Below the pieces are notes generated by a model that made no database searches, had not been told where the DNA came from, and saw nothing but the letters and a program-made list of their open reading frames with translations. 44,532 nt of DNA from CAJBLF01 sp964418415 (GTDB taxonomy: Bacteria > Patescibacteriota > Gracilibacteria > Absconditabacterales > Absconditicoccaceae), in the NCBI GenBank assembly GCA_964418415.1, contig CAYQLB010000006.1:1-44532 (forward strand), in the 5' to 3' direction. Position numbers and translations under genes: made by a program. Of the stretch, positions 29,974 to 41,299 are shown one piece after another (position 1 is the stretch's first letter; each line of letters starts with the position of its first letter).

Positions 29974-30363
29974 ATGGCAGAATTATCAAAGAACGCACAG
30001 AAAATCATGGATCTTGTAAAAGAGATGGGTGCGGTAGAACTTAACCAATTAGTTAAGTCATTGGAAGAAGAATTTGGCGTAAGCGCAGCTGCTATGGTAG
30101 TTGCAGGAGGAGCTGGCGGAGCTGCAGATGCAGGAGCTGCTGGTGGACAAGCTGACGTTGTAAACATCGAATTGACTGACATCGGTCAACAGAAGATCGG
30201 AGTGATCAAAGTAGTCAAGGAAGTGCTTGGACTTGGACTCAAAGAAGCTAAAGATCTCGTAGAAAAGGCACCTACTGTTATCAAGGAAAAGGTGAAATAC
30301 GAAGAGGCTGAAGGTATCAAGGCTAAATTGGAAGCTGAAGGAGCTACTATCACGCTTAAGTAG
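29974..30363 (+). CDS. rplL: 50S ribosomal protein L7/L12
   Basis: The stalk protein recruits translation GTPases. The 129-residue product has an N-terminal dimer and L10-binding region (MAELSKNAQKIMDLVKEMGA), an Ala/Gly hinge (AGGAGGAADAGAAGG) and the conserved C-terminal domain (KIGVIKVVKEVLGLGLKEAK, DLVEKAPTVIKEKV, EAEGIKAKLEAEGATITLK). None of its many glycines is UGA, in keeping with selection for efficient translation of a highly expressed gene, though the sample is small. The gap to rpsB holds a 7-bp hairpin around a T run (GAACCTA/TAGGTTC, 30375-30394). Confidence 0.96.
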   Translation: MAELSKNAQKIMDLVKEMGAVELNQLVKSLEEEFGVSAAAMVVAGGAGGAADAGAAGGQADVVNIELTDIGQQKIGVIKVVKEVLGLGLKEAKDLVEKAPTVIKEKVKYEEAEGIKAKLEAEGATITLK

Positions 30364-30437
30364 ATTTAAGGTGAGAACCTATTTTTTTAGGTTCATATAC
30401 CTAAATTCTAGCTTTATTTTATCAAATCGTAAACATT

Positions 30438-31100
30438 ATGAGTATAACGGTAAACGATGTGATTGAGGCACAAGCGCATATTGGTACGCTAAAAAGCGAG
30501 GCTCACCCAAAGACCAATAAATATCGGGCTGGGGTAGTTAACAATATAGCAGTGATCAATCCGGAAAGTATCATTGAGCAGATAGAGAATGCGAACAAAA
30601 AAATCCAACAAGCTAAGGCTGATGGAAAAGAGATTCTGATTGTATCAGAAAAGAAGATGTACGCAGACGAACTCGAAAAACTTGGTGAAAAGTACGGAGT
30701 AAATTATCTCAATTACAAACTTCCATCTGGATTCCTTACAAATTTTGAGACACTCAAAAAAAGGATAGAATCTATGAATACCATGGCTCGTTTCGTGGAT
30801 AGCGAAAATTATCTTTCGTTGACCAAAAAAGAACAATTGGTATATAAGAGAAAACTTGCAAGAGTGCTTAAGATCTATAGATGAGTAAAGAATTTAAGCA
30901 AGAAACCTGATCTTATTATTGTGCTTGATGGACAAATGATGGATAATTTTATCAACGAGATAGAAAAGACTCCTAACATACAGAATATCGTAATTGCAGG
31001 AACAAATTTTTCTAGACGATGGGCAGAAGATAGTATTATTATAGCTAATATGGGAAGTCATAAGAGTGTAGATTTTGTTTTGAATAGTATGTTCAAATAA
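30438..31100 (+). CDS. rpsB: 30S ribosomal protein S2
   Basis: The 220-residue product is a divergent S2: ITVNDVIEAQAHIGTLKSEA matches the LLEAGVHFGHQ region, followed by NKYRAGVVNNIAVINPESI (for the GIHIIDLEKT segment), LPSGFLTNFETLKKRI (for GGMLTNWKTVRQ), SLTKKEQLVYKRKLARVL (for LTKKEALMLTREL) and PDLIIVLDG (for PDALFVID). Downstream of the core the sequence is shorter and poorly conserved. One UGA glycine (YRGVKN) lies at the LEKSLGGIK position. The tsf gene follows one gene later, as in the common rpsB-tsf order. The flank of L7/L12 might suggest L1, but these motifs fit S2. Confidence 0.88.
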
Positions 31101-31152
31101 TCTTTCTGCAAAACAAATTGCGTGCAGCAATTTATCTTTTCTTCAATAATCT

Positions 31153-31608
31153 ATGGAAGAAATAGTACAACCAGAAATTGTCGCTCCTGCGGTAACACAA
31201 TCCTCTAAGGAGGTATATATACCTAGTAGTACGGAAAAGAAGAGAGCAGTAATGATGTATCTTCTTATAGGTATTATTGTTGTTGCGTTCAATAATCAGA
31301 AAAAGAGTGATTTTGAAGCTTTTCATCTCAAACAAGCTTTGGGACGATGGGCAGTATTTCTTCTCTTGATTGTTGTCACGTCTATATTTATATTACTCCC
31401 TATTATCAAATATCTGCCGATTTTTGCAGTCATAGTGATGATACTATTCGTGGGTATATTTATAAAACGTGCTCGAGATGGGAAATATAGTATAGCAGAA
31501 GAAAATAAATTAGCAATATTTTATGCACTCGGAGGATGGATTATGACACTCTTCGAAGTGAAGGAAGAAGAAAAACACAATGAACAATGAAAAATGAATA
31601 ATGAATAA
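31153..31608 (+). CDS. small membrane protein, DUF4870/Tic20-like
   Basis: The 151-residue protein has a polar N-terminus, MMYLLIGIIVVAF (about residues 34-46), then FEAFHLKQALGRWAVFLLLI and two further hydrophobic stretches (FILLPIIKYLPIFAVIVMIL), then an AGDGKYS-like turn (RARDGKYSIAE). The F-H-L-K-Q-A motif between membrane helices is typical of DUF4870/Tic20-type proteins, whose role is unsettled. With UGA as glycine the frame runs past the TGA at 31588 and ends at TAA 31606, adding GKMNNE from inside the downstream repeat. It is inserted between rpsB and tsf. Confidence 0.72.
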
Positions 31609-31735
31609 TGAACAATGAAAAATGGAAAATGATGAAATTATTTGATATACTATAGCTACTTTTATTAATTTACAATAGTTCATAATAAAGCAAATCATCC
31701 ATTATTCATTATTAATTTTAAATTATTAATTATAG
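31573..31735. repeat. iterated-motif palindrome overlapping a gene's 3' end
   Basis: Left half: repeated AATGAA/AATGAATAATG units (31577-31634). Right half: the inverse TTCATTATT/CATTATTAATT units (31676-31735). The centre contains a possible promoter -10 (TATACT at 31644-31649). The left arm includes the last codons of the membrane protein gene, so the repeat has spread into coding sequence or formed around it. Confidence 0.75.
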
Positions 31736-31740
31736 TAAAT

Positions 31741-32541
31741 ATGTCTAATATAGAATTGCTAAAACAATTGAGAGAGATTACGTTTGCACCATTAAAAGAT
31801 TGTAAGGATGCCTTAGCGGAAGCGGGTGATGATCTAGAAAAGGCACAAGAAATACTCAAGAAGAAAGGGATTGCAAAAGCAGGAAATAGAGCTGAGAGAG
31901 AGACGAAAGAAGGAATAGTTAAGATTGTAGAAATGAACAAAAAGATTGTTTGACTCAAATTATTGTGTGAAACAGATTTTGTAGCAAAAAATGAAAATTT
32001 TCAAGCATTGTTTGATTCTGTGCTTGCCAAAATCGCTGAAGGAGACAAAGAAATAACTGCTTTGGAACATCTTGATCCTACTATAGCAGAAGCCGTTGAA
32101 AATGAAGTAAAAGAATTTATGGGAAAGACGGGAGAAAATATGAAAATAGGTGGGGTTTTGGTTACAGGAAAAAAAGCATTCATCTATAATCATCCAGGAA
32201 ACAAAGTTGCTACTCTTATATTCTTCGAATGAGGAAATGATGATATAGCCAAAGAAATTGCGTTACAAGTGACTGCTATGAATCCTACCTATGTTTCGTT
32301 TGATCAAGTGGATAAAGACGAAATAGCAAAGATGACAGAAGAATTTACTGCAGAACTCAAGGCTGCTGGTAAGCCTGAGGCTATGATTGCAGGTATTGTA
32401 GAAGGTAAAATTAAGAAAACATTAGCTGAAAATGTGCTCTTAGAACAGGAATATATTAGAGATGGTGCTAAGAAAATAAAAGAAATATTACCAACTGATA
32501 TGAAAGTAATTGCATTTGTAAGAATGGCTATTGGAAGCTAA
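31741..32541 (+). CDS. tsf: translation elongation factor Ts
   Basis: EF-Ts recycles EF-Tu from GDP to GTP. The 266-residue product has the UBA-like N-terminus (NIELLKQLREITFAPLKDCK, then DALAEAGDDLEKAQEILKKK), GIAKAGNRAERETKEG and LLCETDFVAKNENF (the TDFV motif that contacts EF-Tu helix D). The core and C-terminal parts include VTAMNPTYVS and EGKIKKTLAENVLLEQEYI. Two UGA glycines occur (residues 71 and 164). The start at 31741 matches the family. The promoter is probably inside the repeat upstream. Confidence 0.96.
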
Positions 32542-32600
32542 TAATTCGCAATCCGTAATCAATTAATCAAATAATCTTTTATAGTTTAAAAGTAAAAATA

Positions 32601-33167
32601 ATGCAAAAGTATGATGTAGTCTTGTTAGTTGATGCATCGTTATCAGAAAACACTCGTAAAGAAACCGTTTCTGAATTCGAGAAACTCATCAAACACACCA
32701 TCGTCGAACAGGACGATATGGGGCTTCAACAATTGGTATACAATTTGGGTAATAAGGCTTGAAATGACAAGGCATATGTGTATTCATATTATATTCAGGC
32801 AGAAGCCGAAGATTTAGCTATAATCAAAAAGAATCTGTTATACAACAAAACCATTAAGAGATATTGTATCTTCAAGATGGAGAGAAATGAAGAATTCCTT
32901 AAATTTGCAAAAGTTAATGAAGAGCTTACATCTATTATAGAAACACGGGATCCTAAGAAACTTTGACAGAAAGTGAGTTTTTTTGCTGACAAGAAAAACG
33001 ATAAATATCTTAATTGGAAATCCGTTGCAATGCTCAAAAAATATATCACAAGATTTGGTGATATTAAACCGAGAGCATATACTAACAATTCTGTTGCAAC
33101 TCAGAAGAAACTCAAGACTGCAGTATTGAGATCAAGAGAACTTGGATTCGTAGCATATAAAAAATAA
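32601..33167 (+). CDS. rpsF-rpsR: fused ribosomal proteins S6 and S18
   Basis: A single 188-residue frame contains an S6-like N-terminal part and an S18-like C-terminal part. S6: MQKYDVVLLVDASLSENTRK, MGLQQLVYNLGNKAGNDKAY (the GRRxLAYxIxxxxxGxY segment, one Gly from UGA) and LLYNKTIKRYCIFKM. A helical linker (about residues 100-121) ends in a UGA glycine at 122. S18: VSFFADKKNDKYLNWKSVAM, LKKYITRFGDIKPRAYTN (for YKDVxLLKRFIxxxGKIxPRR) and VATQKKLKTAVLRSRELGFV (for QRKLARAIKRARxLALLPY). S6 and S18 bind as a dimer on the 30S platform, so fusion of the partners is structurally sensible. The usual rpsF-ssb-rpsR operon has lost ssb here. The alternative of two genes with separate starts finds no stop between them. 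Confidence 0.87.
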
Positions 33168-33245
33168 CAATTCTAAGTTTTAAGTGCTAAGTTGTAAATA
33201 AAGGAATACCATAACTTAACACTTAACATTTAGCACTTAACATTA
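33168..33245. repeat. iterated palindrome of TAAGT and ACTTA units
   Basis: TAAGTTTTAAGTGCTAAGTTG (33174-33194) is followed by repeated CTTAACACTTAAC and TTAGCACTTAAC units (33215-33241), its inverse. It fills the gap between the S6-S18 gene and rpmH and could form a long AT hairpin. Confidence 0.7.
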
Positions 33246-33277
33246 TATTGGAATTTACCATTTAACAGTATAGCGAG

Positions 33278-33433
33278 ATGGCTAGTAAATTGAGAAGAAT
33301 CAGGAAATATTCCTGGAACAAAAGAATAACTAAACATGGATTCAGAGAAAGGATGCAGACAGCGTCTTGAAGAGCGCTCCTGAGCAGGAGAAGAAGAAAA
33401 TGAAGAAAACAATTAACTGTTCAAAGATCGTAG
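33278..33433 (+). CDS. rpmH: 50S ribosomal protein L34
   Basis: The 51-residue product is too short for routine ORF calling in the standard code because of two UGAs. It reads RKYSWNKRITKHGFRERMQT then ASGRALLSRRRRKGRKQLTV, matching the L34 pattern THGFRxRMxTxxGRxxLxRRRxKGRxxLT. Both UGAs code glycines that are invariant in the family (GR and KGR), which makes it one of the cleanest proofs of the recoding in this window. L34 is a late-assembling large-subunit protein. No rnpA follows; rpoB is next. Confidence 0.94.
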
Positions 33434-33487
33434 TATACCTCGATTTTTGACTTTTTTTGTTTTTGGATAAAGAAAAATCGTGGATAC
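33433..33487 (+). promoter_or_regulatory. long imperfect hairpin in the rpmH-rpoB gap
   Basis: GTATACCTCGATTTTT (33433-33448) pairs almost fully with AAAAATCGTGGATAC (33473-33487), across a loop rich in T. It begins in the rpmH stop codon and ends 51 bp before rpoB. It might terminate rpmH transcripts or lie in the rpoB leader; there is no clean T run after it. Confidence 0.5.
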
Positions 33488-33538
33488 CAAGCCCAGGGGA
33501 ATATATTCATTGTTTATTTTCTTATCACAGATATCCAT

Positions 33539-36500
33539 ATGGCATCAAAAAAAACCTCTCAAAAGAAAAAAGAAATTAAAAAAACTAAGAAACCAGTAGT
33601 AAAGAAAGTAAGTAAACCGGTAGCAAAGAAGGCGAGCAAGCCAACGAAAGCTATTTCTAAGAGCAGCTCAAGCAAAAAAGCGAGCATACCGGTCAGTAAA
33701 CCTACAAAAGTTATCAGTAAACCTACGAGGGCCGTTAAAATACCAGAACTGTTCAAAGATTTCTATAGAGAAGGGGACAGGATATTTTTGCGTAGTCCAA
33801 GAAAATTTGCGGGATTTCCAGATCTTCTTGATCTACAAAAAAGAGGATACGAGGATTTCATCAAGAAACATATGAACAAAATTTTCGATAATATTAATCC
33901 AGTATGGGATATTGCAGGAGAGAAAATGTATGTAGAAATAGATGATATCAAAATATCTGATCCGATCGATGATGTAAAGACGTGCAAAAAGAAAGAGCTG
34001 ACATATGGAGGTATTATCACAGGTAAAGTCAAATTGATTGAAATCAATGATGATGGAAAAAAGAAGACGGAGAAAACTTTGTTTAGTAAACGTGCAAATA
34101 TAGGTATTCTGCCACTTATGACACCATCAGCTTCATATATCATTAATGGAGTAGAAAGAGTTATTATTTCACAAATCATTAGATCATATGGTATATTTTT
34201 TGCTAAAAAAGATTTTAGATATTCATTCAAAGTCATTCCAGAAAATGGACCTTGGTTAGAGGTACAGACAGAGAAGTCTGGTGTGGTTGTTGCAAGAATA
34301 AATAAATCAAGGAAATTTCCTATTACTACATTATTAAGAATTTTCTGAATGGAGACTGACGAAAGTATCAGAGAATTGTTTAAGGATGTGTTCGATGAAG
34401 AAGACTTCAATTATCTCGAAACGACATTGAAAAAAGATAGTACTACAGATGCTTTATCTGCTGCGGAGTTCGTATATAATAAAGTAAGACCAGGAGAATT
34501 GATTGATCAGGAAAGTGCGCTCAATTATATAAAAAACCAATTCTTATCTGTAGAAAGAATTTTTATGGGAAGAATTGCAAGGAGAAAGATAAATGCAAAA
34601 TTAGGTATCAAGAAACCTTTGGATGGGGATTTGGCTAATATTTTTGATGGTGAAGATCTTGTCGGGGCATTGAAATATCTTTTCAATATCTCTAATTTCA
34701 AAAAAGGGTATTATACAGATGATTCCGATCATCTTTCCAATAAACGTATCAGGTCTATGGGAGAGATCCTCTATGCTCATTTACAACCAGTTATGAGAAA
34801 ATTTGTGAAGAGTATCAAGGGTAAGCTTTCTATCTTAAATTTAGAGAGTCCACTAAAGATTACTGATTTGGTGAACTTCAAAATTATCGATAATGCAATC
34901 AAAAGCTTCTTTGCAACATCACAGTTGTCCCAATTCTTGGATCAGATTAATCCATTGTCAGAGATAGAACATAAAAGAAGAATTACAGCTCTCGGACCTG
35001 GAGGTCTCAAGAGAGAAACAGCGAAGTTTGAAGTGCGTGATGTTCATCCATCTCATTATGGAAGAATATGTCCTATCGAAACTCCAGAAGGTCAAAATAT
35101 CGGACTCGTTATTTACCAATCATTATATTCTAGAGTAAATGATGAATGATTTCTTGAAACACCAGCGCTCAAAATAAATCGTGAAGTGATGGCAAAAAAA
35201 GAATTGCTTATCAATAGAATAGCTCACCGTGATATCCATGAATTGGATGCAAAAGGTAAGGAGCTCAAGAAAGTAATCGTCAAGGAAGATCATTATATTG
35301 ATGAAAAATCAGCCAAGGAAATAGAGAAGTTGTATGGTAAATTGGGAAAGACTATTGCAGTAAAACCATTTTTTACTAATGAAGTAGAATATATTTCTCC
35401 TGAGCTTGATGAAAAATGCTGTGTTGCTGATGCAACGACACCAATTGATGCATACAATAACATTACAGATGTTCGTGTTGCAGCCAGACAATTCAATGAA
35501 ATGGGAATGTTCCATGTAGGAGATATTACCCATATCGATGTCAATCCATCACAAATATTTTCACCGAACACTTCATTGATTCCATTTGTAGATCATAACG
35601 ATGCGGTGCGTGCATCTATCGCAACTAATCAACAAAGACAGGCATTACCGCTATTAAAAAACGATGCTCCATTAGTAGGAACAGGACTTGAAAGAGATAT
35701 TGTACAGATGACTCATGCAGTTATCAAAGCAGAAGCAGAAGGTGAAGTAGTATATGTCGATGGAAAGAGGGTTAAGATAAAATATAAGACAGGAATCAAA
35801 GAATATCAATTAGTAGTGTTTGCAAGATCAAATAGTAAATCATGTATAACCCAAAAACCTTTGGTGTCTCTTGGTCAAAAACTTAAAAAGGGTGATCTTA
35901 TTGCTGAATGACCATGTTCTGTAAATGGAGAAATGGCACTTGGAAAGAGTTTAAGAGTAGCATTTATGCCATGGAAATGATATAATTATGAAGATGCAAT
36001 CGTTATTTCTCAGAGATTAGTAAAAGATGATGAATTATCGTCAATCAATATAGATGAATATGAAATCGAAGTGGCAGATACAAAACTCGGACCTGAAGAA
36101 ACAACTAATGATATTCCTGGAGTATCTATGACTAAACTCAGAAATCTTGATGATGATGGAGTAATTAGAATTGGATCTATCGTCAAATGAGGAGATATTC
36201 TTATAGGAAAGATTACGCCAAAATCAGAATGAGAACTTACTCCAGAAGAAAAGCTCATCCAAGCAATTTTCTGAGATAAGTCCAAAAATGTGAAAGATAC
36301 ATCATTATATGTACCATCAGGAAGTAATGAAGGAAAAGTGACTGATGTTGTTATTCTCGATGCTAAAAAATGAGATAATCTGATGGCAGGAGTAAGAAAG
36401 AAGATCAAAGTATATGTAGCGAGTACGAGAAAGATAGAAGTCTGAGATAAATTAGCGGGAAAACATGGAAACAAAGGTATTATTTCTATTGTGGTCCCTG

Positions 36501-37312
36501 AAGAAGATATGCCATTTACAGCAGATGGGAAGCCAGTCGATGTAGTATTGAATCCACTTGGAGTTATTTCACGTATGAATATGGGACAGCTTTTTGAATC
36601 ACAATTATGATTTATCGCTAAACATTTTGGAGTAAGTTTTGCAGTTCCGACATTCTCAAAGTTTTCATCAGAAGATCTGACAGAATTTACTAAGATGTGC
36701 GGATTTGATGATCTGAAATTTGATATCTTCAACGGAGAAAATGGAAGAAAATATGATCAAAAAGTTACGGTAGGATATATGCATATTCTGAAACTCGTTC
36801 ATATGGTTGAAGATAAAATACATGCAAGAGCTGTCGGACCATACTCATTGATTACCCAACAACCACTTGGAGGAAAATCTAGACAAGGAGGTCAGAGATT
36901 CTGAGAGATGGAAGTGTGGGCATTAGAAGCATATTCTGCAGTATATACTCTTCAAGAGATGCTTACCGTCAAATCAGATGATGTTATCGGAAGAAATAAA
37001 TTATATGAATCTATCATCAAAGGACAAAAACCAAAAATCGGTGGATTACCAGAGTCATTCAATTTGTTGACATACCTATTCAAGGGATTATGTCAAAATA
37101 TTGAACCACTGAGTGTAGAAGAGCTTGAAATTGTGCAAGAAGATAGAATCAAAAAAATAGTCAACCTTTGACTTTCAGGAGTGATGAAGAGTACTATTAC
37201 ACAAGAATGAGAAGAGATAGTAGGTTTAGAGGAAGATACTACAGGACAAGAAAAAGAAGAAATTATCGACAATGTCATCCAAGAGATGGAAGATTTCTGA
37301 GAACTGGAATAA
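33539..37312 (+). CDS. rpoB: DNA-directed RNA polymerase beta subunit
   Basis: The 1,257-residue product is full length. It starts with an unusual Lys/Ser/Pro-rich extension of about 66 residues containing SKPTKAISK and SKPTKVISKPTRAV repeats, absent from standard RpoB, before the usual RIFLRSPRKFAGFPDLLDLQ start. Key regions: SQLSQFLDQINPLSEIEHKR then RITALGPGGLKRE (rifampicin region), DVHPSHYGRICPIETPEGQN, PWKGYNYEDAIVISQRL, VGDKLAGKHGNKGI, PVDVVLNPLGVISRMNMGQL and QPLGGKSRQGGQRFGEMEVW. In the rifampicin region, the E. coli Ser531 position is Thr. About a dozen UGA glycines are present. A repeat-rich 139-bp gap separates it from rpoC. Confidence 0.97.
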
Positions 37313-37315
37313 TAA

Positions 37316-37425
37316 AATTAATGAAAAACTAAGAGTGAATAGTGAAAAACGAAGGAATATATTTATTAAAAAAAATACCAACATTTTTCACTCTTCATTA
37401 TTCACTTTTCACTAAAATTTAGTCA
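37316..37425. repeat. iterated palindrome in the rpoB-rpoC gap
   Basis: AAGAGTGAATAGTGAAAAACG (37330-37351) is matched by the inverse TTTTTCACTCTTCATTATTC and ACTTTTCACT (37384-37412). The central part is A/T rich. The intervening structure lies between two genes that are normally tightly linked. Confidence 0.75.
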
Positions 37426-37451
37426 TTTATTTTCTTACTAAGTATATTAGT

Positions 37452-40400
37452 ATGAACAAAACAAAATTTGAGGGATTGATTGTGAGACTCGCATCTGTGG
37501 AAGATATAGAAAAATGGTCACATGGAGTGGTCGATAATCCCGATACGGTTAACTATAGGACAGGAAAACCTAAGCAGGGAGGATTGTTTTGTGAATCTAT
37601 TTTTTGACCAGTAAAAAACTACGAATGTAGTTGTGGAAAATATAAAGGAGTGAGATATAAAGGAATCGTATGTGAAAGATGTTGAGTAGAAGTTACAAGT
37701 TCAAGAGTCAGAAGATCAAGGATGGGACATATTGAATTGGCTGTTCCTGTATTGCATGCTCGATATAAGGCAAGTCCTTCATGAGGCGTCAATCAATTGC
37801 TTAGATTATCGTCCAATGAAATCGATAAGGTCTTGAGTTTTGTAAAATATATAATGGTGCAAAAAGTTGACAAAGACTTTGAAAAGAAAATTAAAGAAAA
37901 AATCAAAGAGGATTTTGATGCAAAAATCAAAGAGATAGAAATATTGTACAAGGAAGAAACAGCAAAAGAAAAGGAGAATCCAAAAAAAATAAAAGAGTTG
38001 GAAAAGCTTTTCAATGACAATAAAGATTCTCTCGATAAAGAATTTAATAGAATAAAATCTATTATTTCTGACTTGAGTATCTGATCAACCATCTTCGAGA
38101 ATGATTTTAGAAATATCTTCTCCAGATTTTCCGATCTCGTTGTTTTTCAATCAGGTCCAGAAGCTATTTTGAGAATGTTACAAAATATAGAGGTAGAAAA
38201 GGAAATTAAAAAAACTATTCAAATATTTAAAGAAACGAAATCAGAAGAACAGAAGAAAAAACTTATTGCATTGATAAAGTTGCTTATCAATTTACATGTT
38301 TCTGGCGTTAAACCAGAAAATATGGTAATCAGAAAATTACCGGTCATACCACCTGATTTGAGACCAGTAGTACAACTTGAATGAGGAAAATTTGCATCAT
38401 CGGACGTCAATCTATTTTACAGGCGTGTACTGATGAGAAATATTAGATTGAAAAAAATGATTCAGGTGGGAATGCCTGATGTCGTGAAAAAAAACGAAAT
38501 CAGATTGCTTCAGGAATCAGTAAATAATCTCCTTGTAGGAGAAAAGGCTGGCGCAGCAGGAAGTAGCAGCGGAGCAGGTATCAAGGTATTCAAATCATTG
38601 TCAGATATGCTTTCAGGAAAAGAAGGTATTTTTAGAAAGAATCTGCTCGGAAAGAGAGTAGATTACTCTGGAAGGTCTATTATTACGGTTGGTCCAGAGC
38701 TGAAATTGGACGAATGTGGATTGCCGATCTATATCGCGGTCAAAATGTTTACGCCGTTCATTATCGGAAAATTGATTGAAAAGAAAATCGTATATACCCC
38801 TAAACAAGCTGAAAAACTAATTAAGGAAGAATCTCCGTTAGCATTGAAATTCCTCGAAGAAGTGATTAAAGATAAACGGGTATTGCTCAATCGTGCGCCG
38901 ACATTACATAGATTATCTATCGAAGCATTTAAGATCAGATTGATGCCAGGAAAGACGATCAGAATTCATCCACTTGTGTGTCCTTCATTCAATGCCGATT
39001 TCGATGGAGATCAGATGGCTGTTCATTTACCTATCTCTGATGAAGCTCAAAAAGAAGCGAGAGAACTTATCGCAGCAGACAAAAACATCTTGAAACCAGG
39101 ATCAGGTGATCCAACAATCGCACATTCACAGGATATGGTACTATGAGTATATTACCTTACGGATTTTTTCGATCCGAGGACGCCACAATATCTGACAGAA
39201 GAGGAATGGCAGAAAAAACCTATCACTGGTATTTTCCCAAGCATAGATAGTGTACTTGAGAGTTATGGTAATGGTGAAATTGTCGTCAAAGATAAAATTA
39301 TATTAAATTACAATGGAACACCTATCGAAACGATGGTAGGAAGAGTTATTTTTAATTCTATCCTTCCTGAAAGGATAAGATTTATGAATACTAAACTCAA
39401 GAATAAAGATATTAAAAAATTATTGAGTAGGATATTCGATGAATATGATATGCAGACTACGGTGTATGTGGCTGATGATATCAAAGATCTCGGATTTAAA
39501 TATGCGACCTTATGAGCAACATCAGTAAATATCCTTGATATGAAAGTACCGAAAGAAAAAGAGGAAGAACTTAGGACCTGAGATATGAAAGCGAACGAGG
39601 TCTATAAATATTTTTTCAAGGGATTCTTTTCTGAAGAAGAGAAACATAGATTTATCGTAAAGATCTGGACTGATGTAAAGAAAAGGATAGAAGATAGTTT
39701 AAAATGAATTACGATTCCAGGACAAGATCTCTATACAATGGTTGATTCATGAGCGAGGTGATCACAGACACATATGACGCAGATTGCTGGTATGAAAGGT
39801 TTAGTGGTCAATCCTCAAGGAGAGATTATCGAGCTTCCAATCAAAAATTCATTCGTAGAAGGATTGAGGCCTATCGAATATTTCATCTCTGCACATGCAG
39901 GAAGAAAGGGTAAAGCAGATACGGCATTGAGGACAGCAGAATCAGGATATTTGACAAGAAAACTCTGTGATGCATCACAGGAAGTTATTATTAGAGAACA
40001 TGATTGTGGAACTGACAAGTATGTAATGTTATCTAAACAGGAATCAGAACTCAAAGGAGAAAATTTCTACACAATCATCTGAGGTAGAGTGCTTGCAGAG
40101 GATGTTCTCGACAAAAAAAAGAATGTCATATTGAGTAAGGATGATCTTTTGGACAAAGAAAATGTTAAGTTGCTCCAAGATATGGAAATAGAAGAAGTGA
40201 AAATCAGAACACCATTGGTATGTTTGAGTATAAGCGGTATATGTCAGAAATGTTACGGAACAGATCTGTCTACGAGAAGAGTAGTTGAAGTGGGGGTTCC
40301 TGTAGGAATCATCGCTGCGCAATCTATAGGAGAACCATCTACACAGTTGACTTTGAGTACCTTTCATGAGGGATGAGTTGCAAAGTGAGGTGATGCTACA

Positions 40401-41276
40401 ACATTAGGTATCGATAGGGTAAAACAATTGTTCGAGGTTAGGGATCCAAAGACGCCAGCTATTATCACCCCATTTGATGGTAAGGTATCGTTCTACGAAA
40501 CCAATAAAGTCAGATACGTAAGAGTTATTTCCGAATATCAAAAAAAGACATATCTTCTCAAGGCGGGGTATAAAGTAGATGTAAAAAAAGGAGAGGAAAT
40601 GAAAAAATGATGAACATATGCTTCCAAAGGAAAGAGTAAATTGAAAATCAAGGAAGGTGGTAAAGTATTAGAAATAAAAAATGATTATATCGTGCTTGGT
40701 ATCCAGGAAGAATATGTGAAGTCTATCACGGGACTCAATCCGATCAAGAAAGATGGAGAGGAAGTCTTCAAGGGAGAAATTTTAACCACAGGAGCATTAT
40801 CTATCAAGGAATACAAGAATATTGTAGGCGATCTTGAAGCTCAGAAATATATCATCAGAGAAATCAAAAAGGTATATGGATCTCAAGGACAAGATATCAA
40901 TGATAAACATATCGAAGTTGTGGTAAAACAATTGTTCTCCAAAGTCTTTATCGAAGATTCAGGAAATAGTAGCTTTATACCAGGAACCTATATCAAATAC
41001 GAAGAGTTCATCAAAGTCAATAAAGCGCTTGAAGATGAAGGTAAAAAAGCAGCCAAAGGAAAAAGATTGGCACTTGGATTAACGAATATTGCCAAAGAAA
41101 CTGATTCATGGCTTTCTGCTGCTTCGTTCCAAGAAACAATCAGAGTAATGGTCGCTTCATCATTGAAGGGATCTATCGATAAATTAGCAGATCTCAAGTC
41201 TAACGTTATTATTGGAAGACTCTTGCCAGTCGGTGAGATCTATAGAAAGGATCATGGAATTGATATCCAAGAATAA
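37452..41276 (+). CDS. rpoC: DNA-directed RNA polymerase beta' subunit
   Basis: The 1,274-residue product carries the active-site motif NADFDGDQMAVHLP near residue 515, the first zinc site (ECSCGKY ... VCERCGVEVTS, with the glycine after CERC from UGA), the second zinc site (HDCGTD ... ISGICQKCYGTDL), the trigger loop VDSGARGSQTHMTQIAGMKG with two UGA glycines in its invariant GARG, and a C-terminal INxxRVQKLFE equivalent (GIDRVKQLFEVRDPK). A charged coiled insertion replaces the early clamp region (residues 130-200). The normally conserved rudder (RRGRxxTGxxxRPLKSLSD) is divergent here: GEKAGAAGSSSGAGIKVFKS. The ATG at 37452 lies after a short AT leader. I count about 15 UGA glycines. The gene would be unreadable under code 11. 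Confidence 0.97.
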
Positions 41277-41299
41277 TACCTTGAAAAAACCATACTAAT

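Noticed and set aside
30438..31100. Ribosomal protein L1 (expected near rplJL)
   Set aside because: The motifs fit S2 (HIG, SGFLTNFETLKKRI, LTKKEQL, PDLIIVLDG) and not L1, and tsf lies downstream.
33763..34410. 215-residue minus-strand frame opposite rpoB
   Set aside because: Antisense shadow of well-conserved rpoB sequence.
36010..36732. 240-residue minus-strand frame opposite rpoB
   Set aside because: Antisense shadow of rpoB; the plus-strand frame carries clear RpoB motifs.
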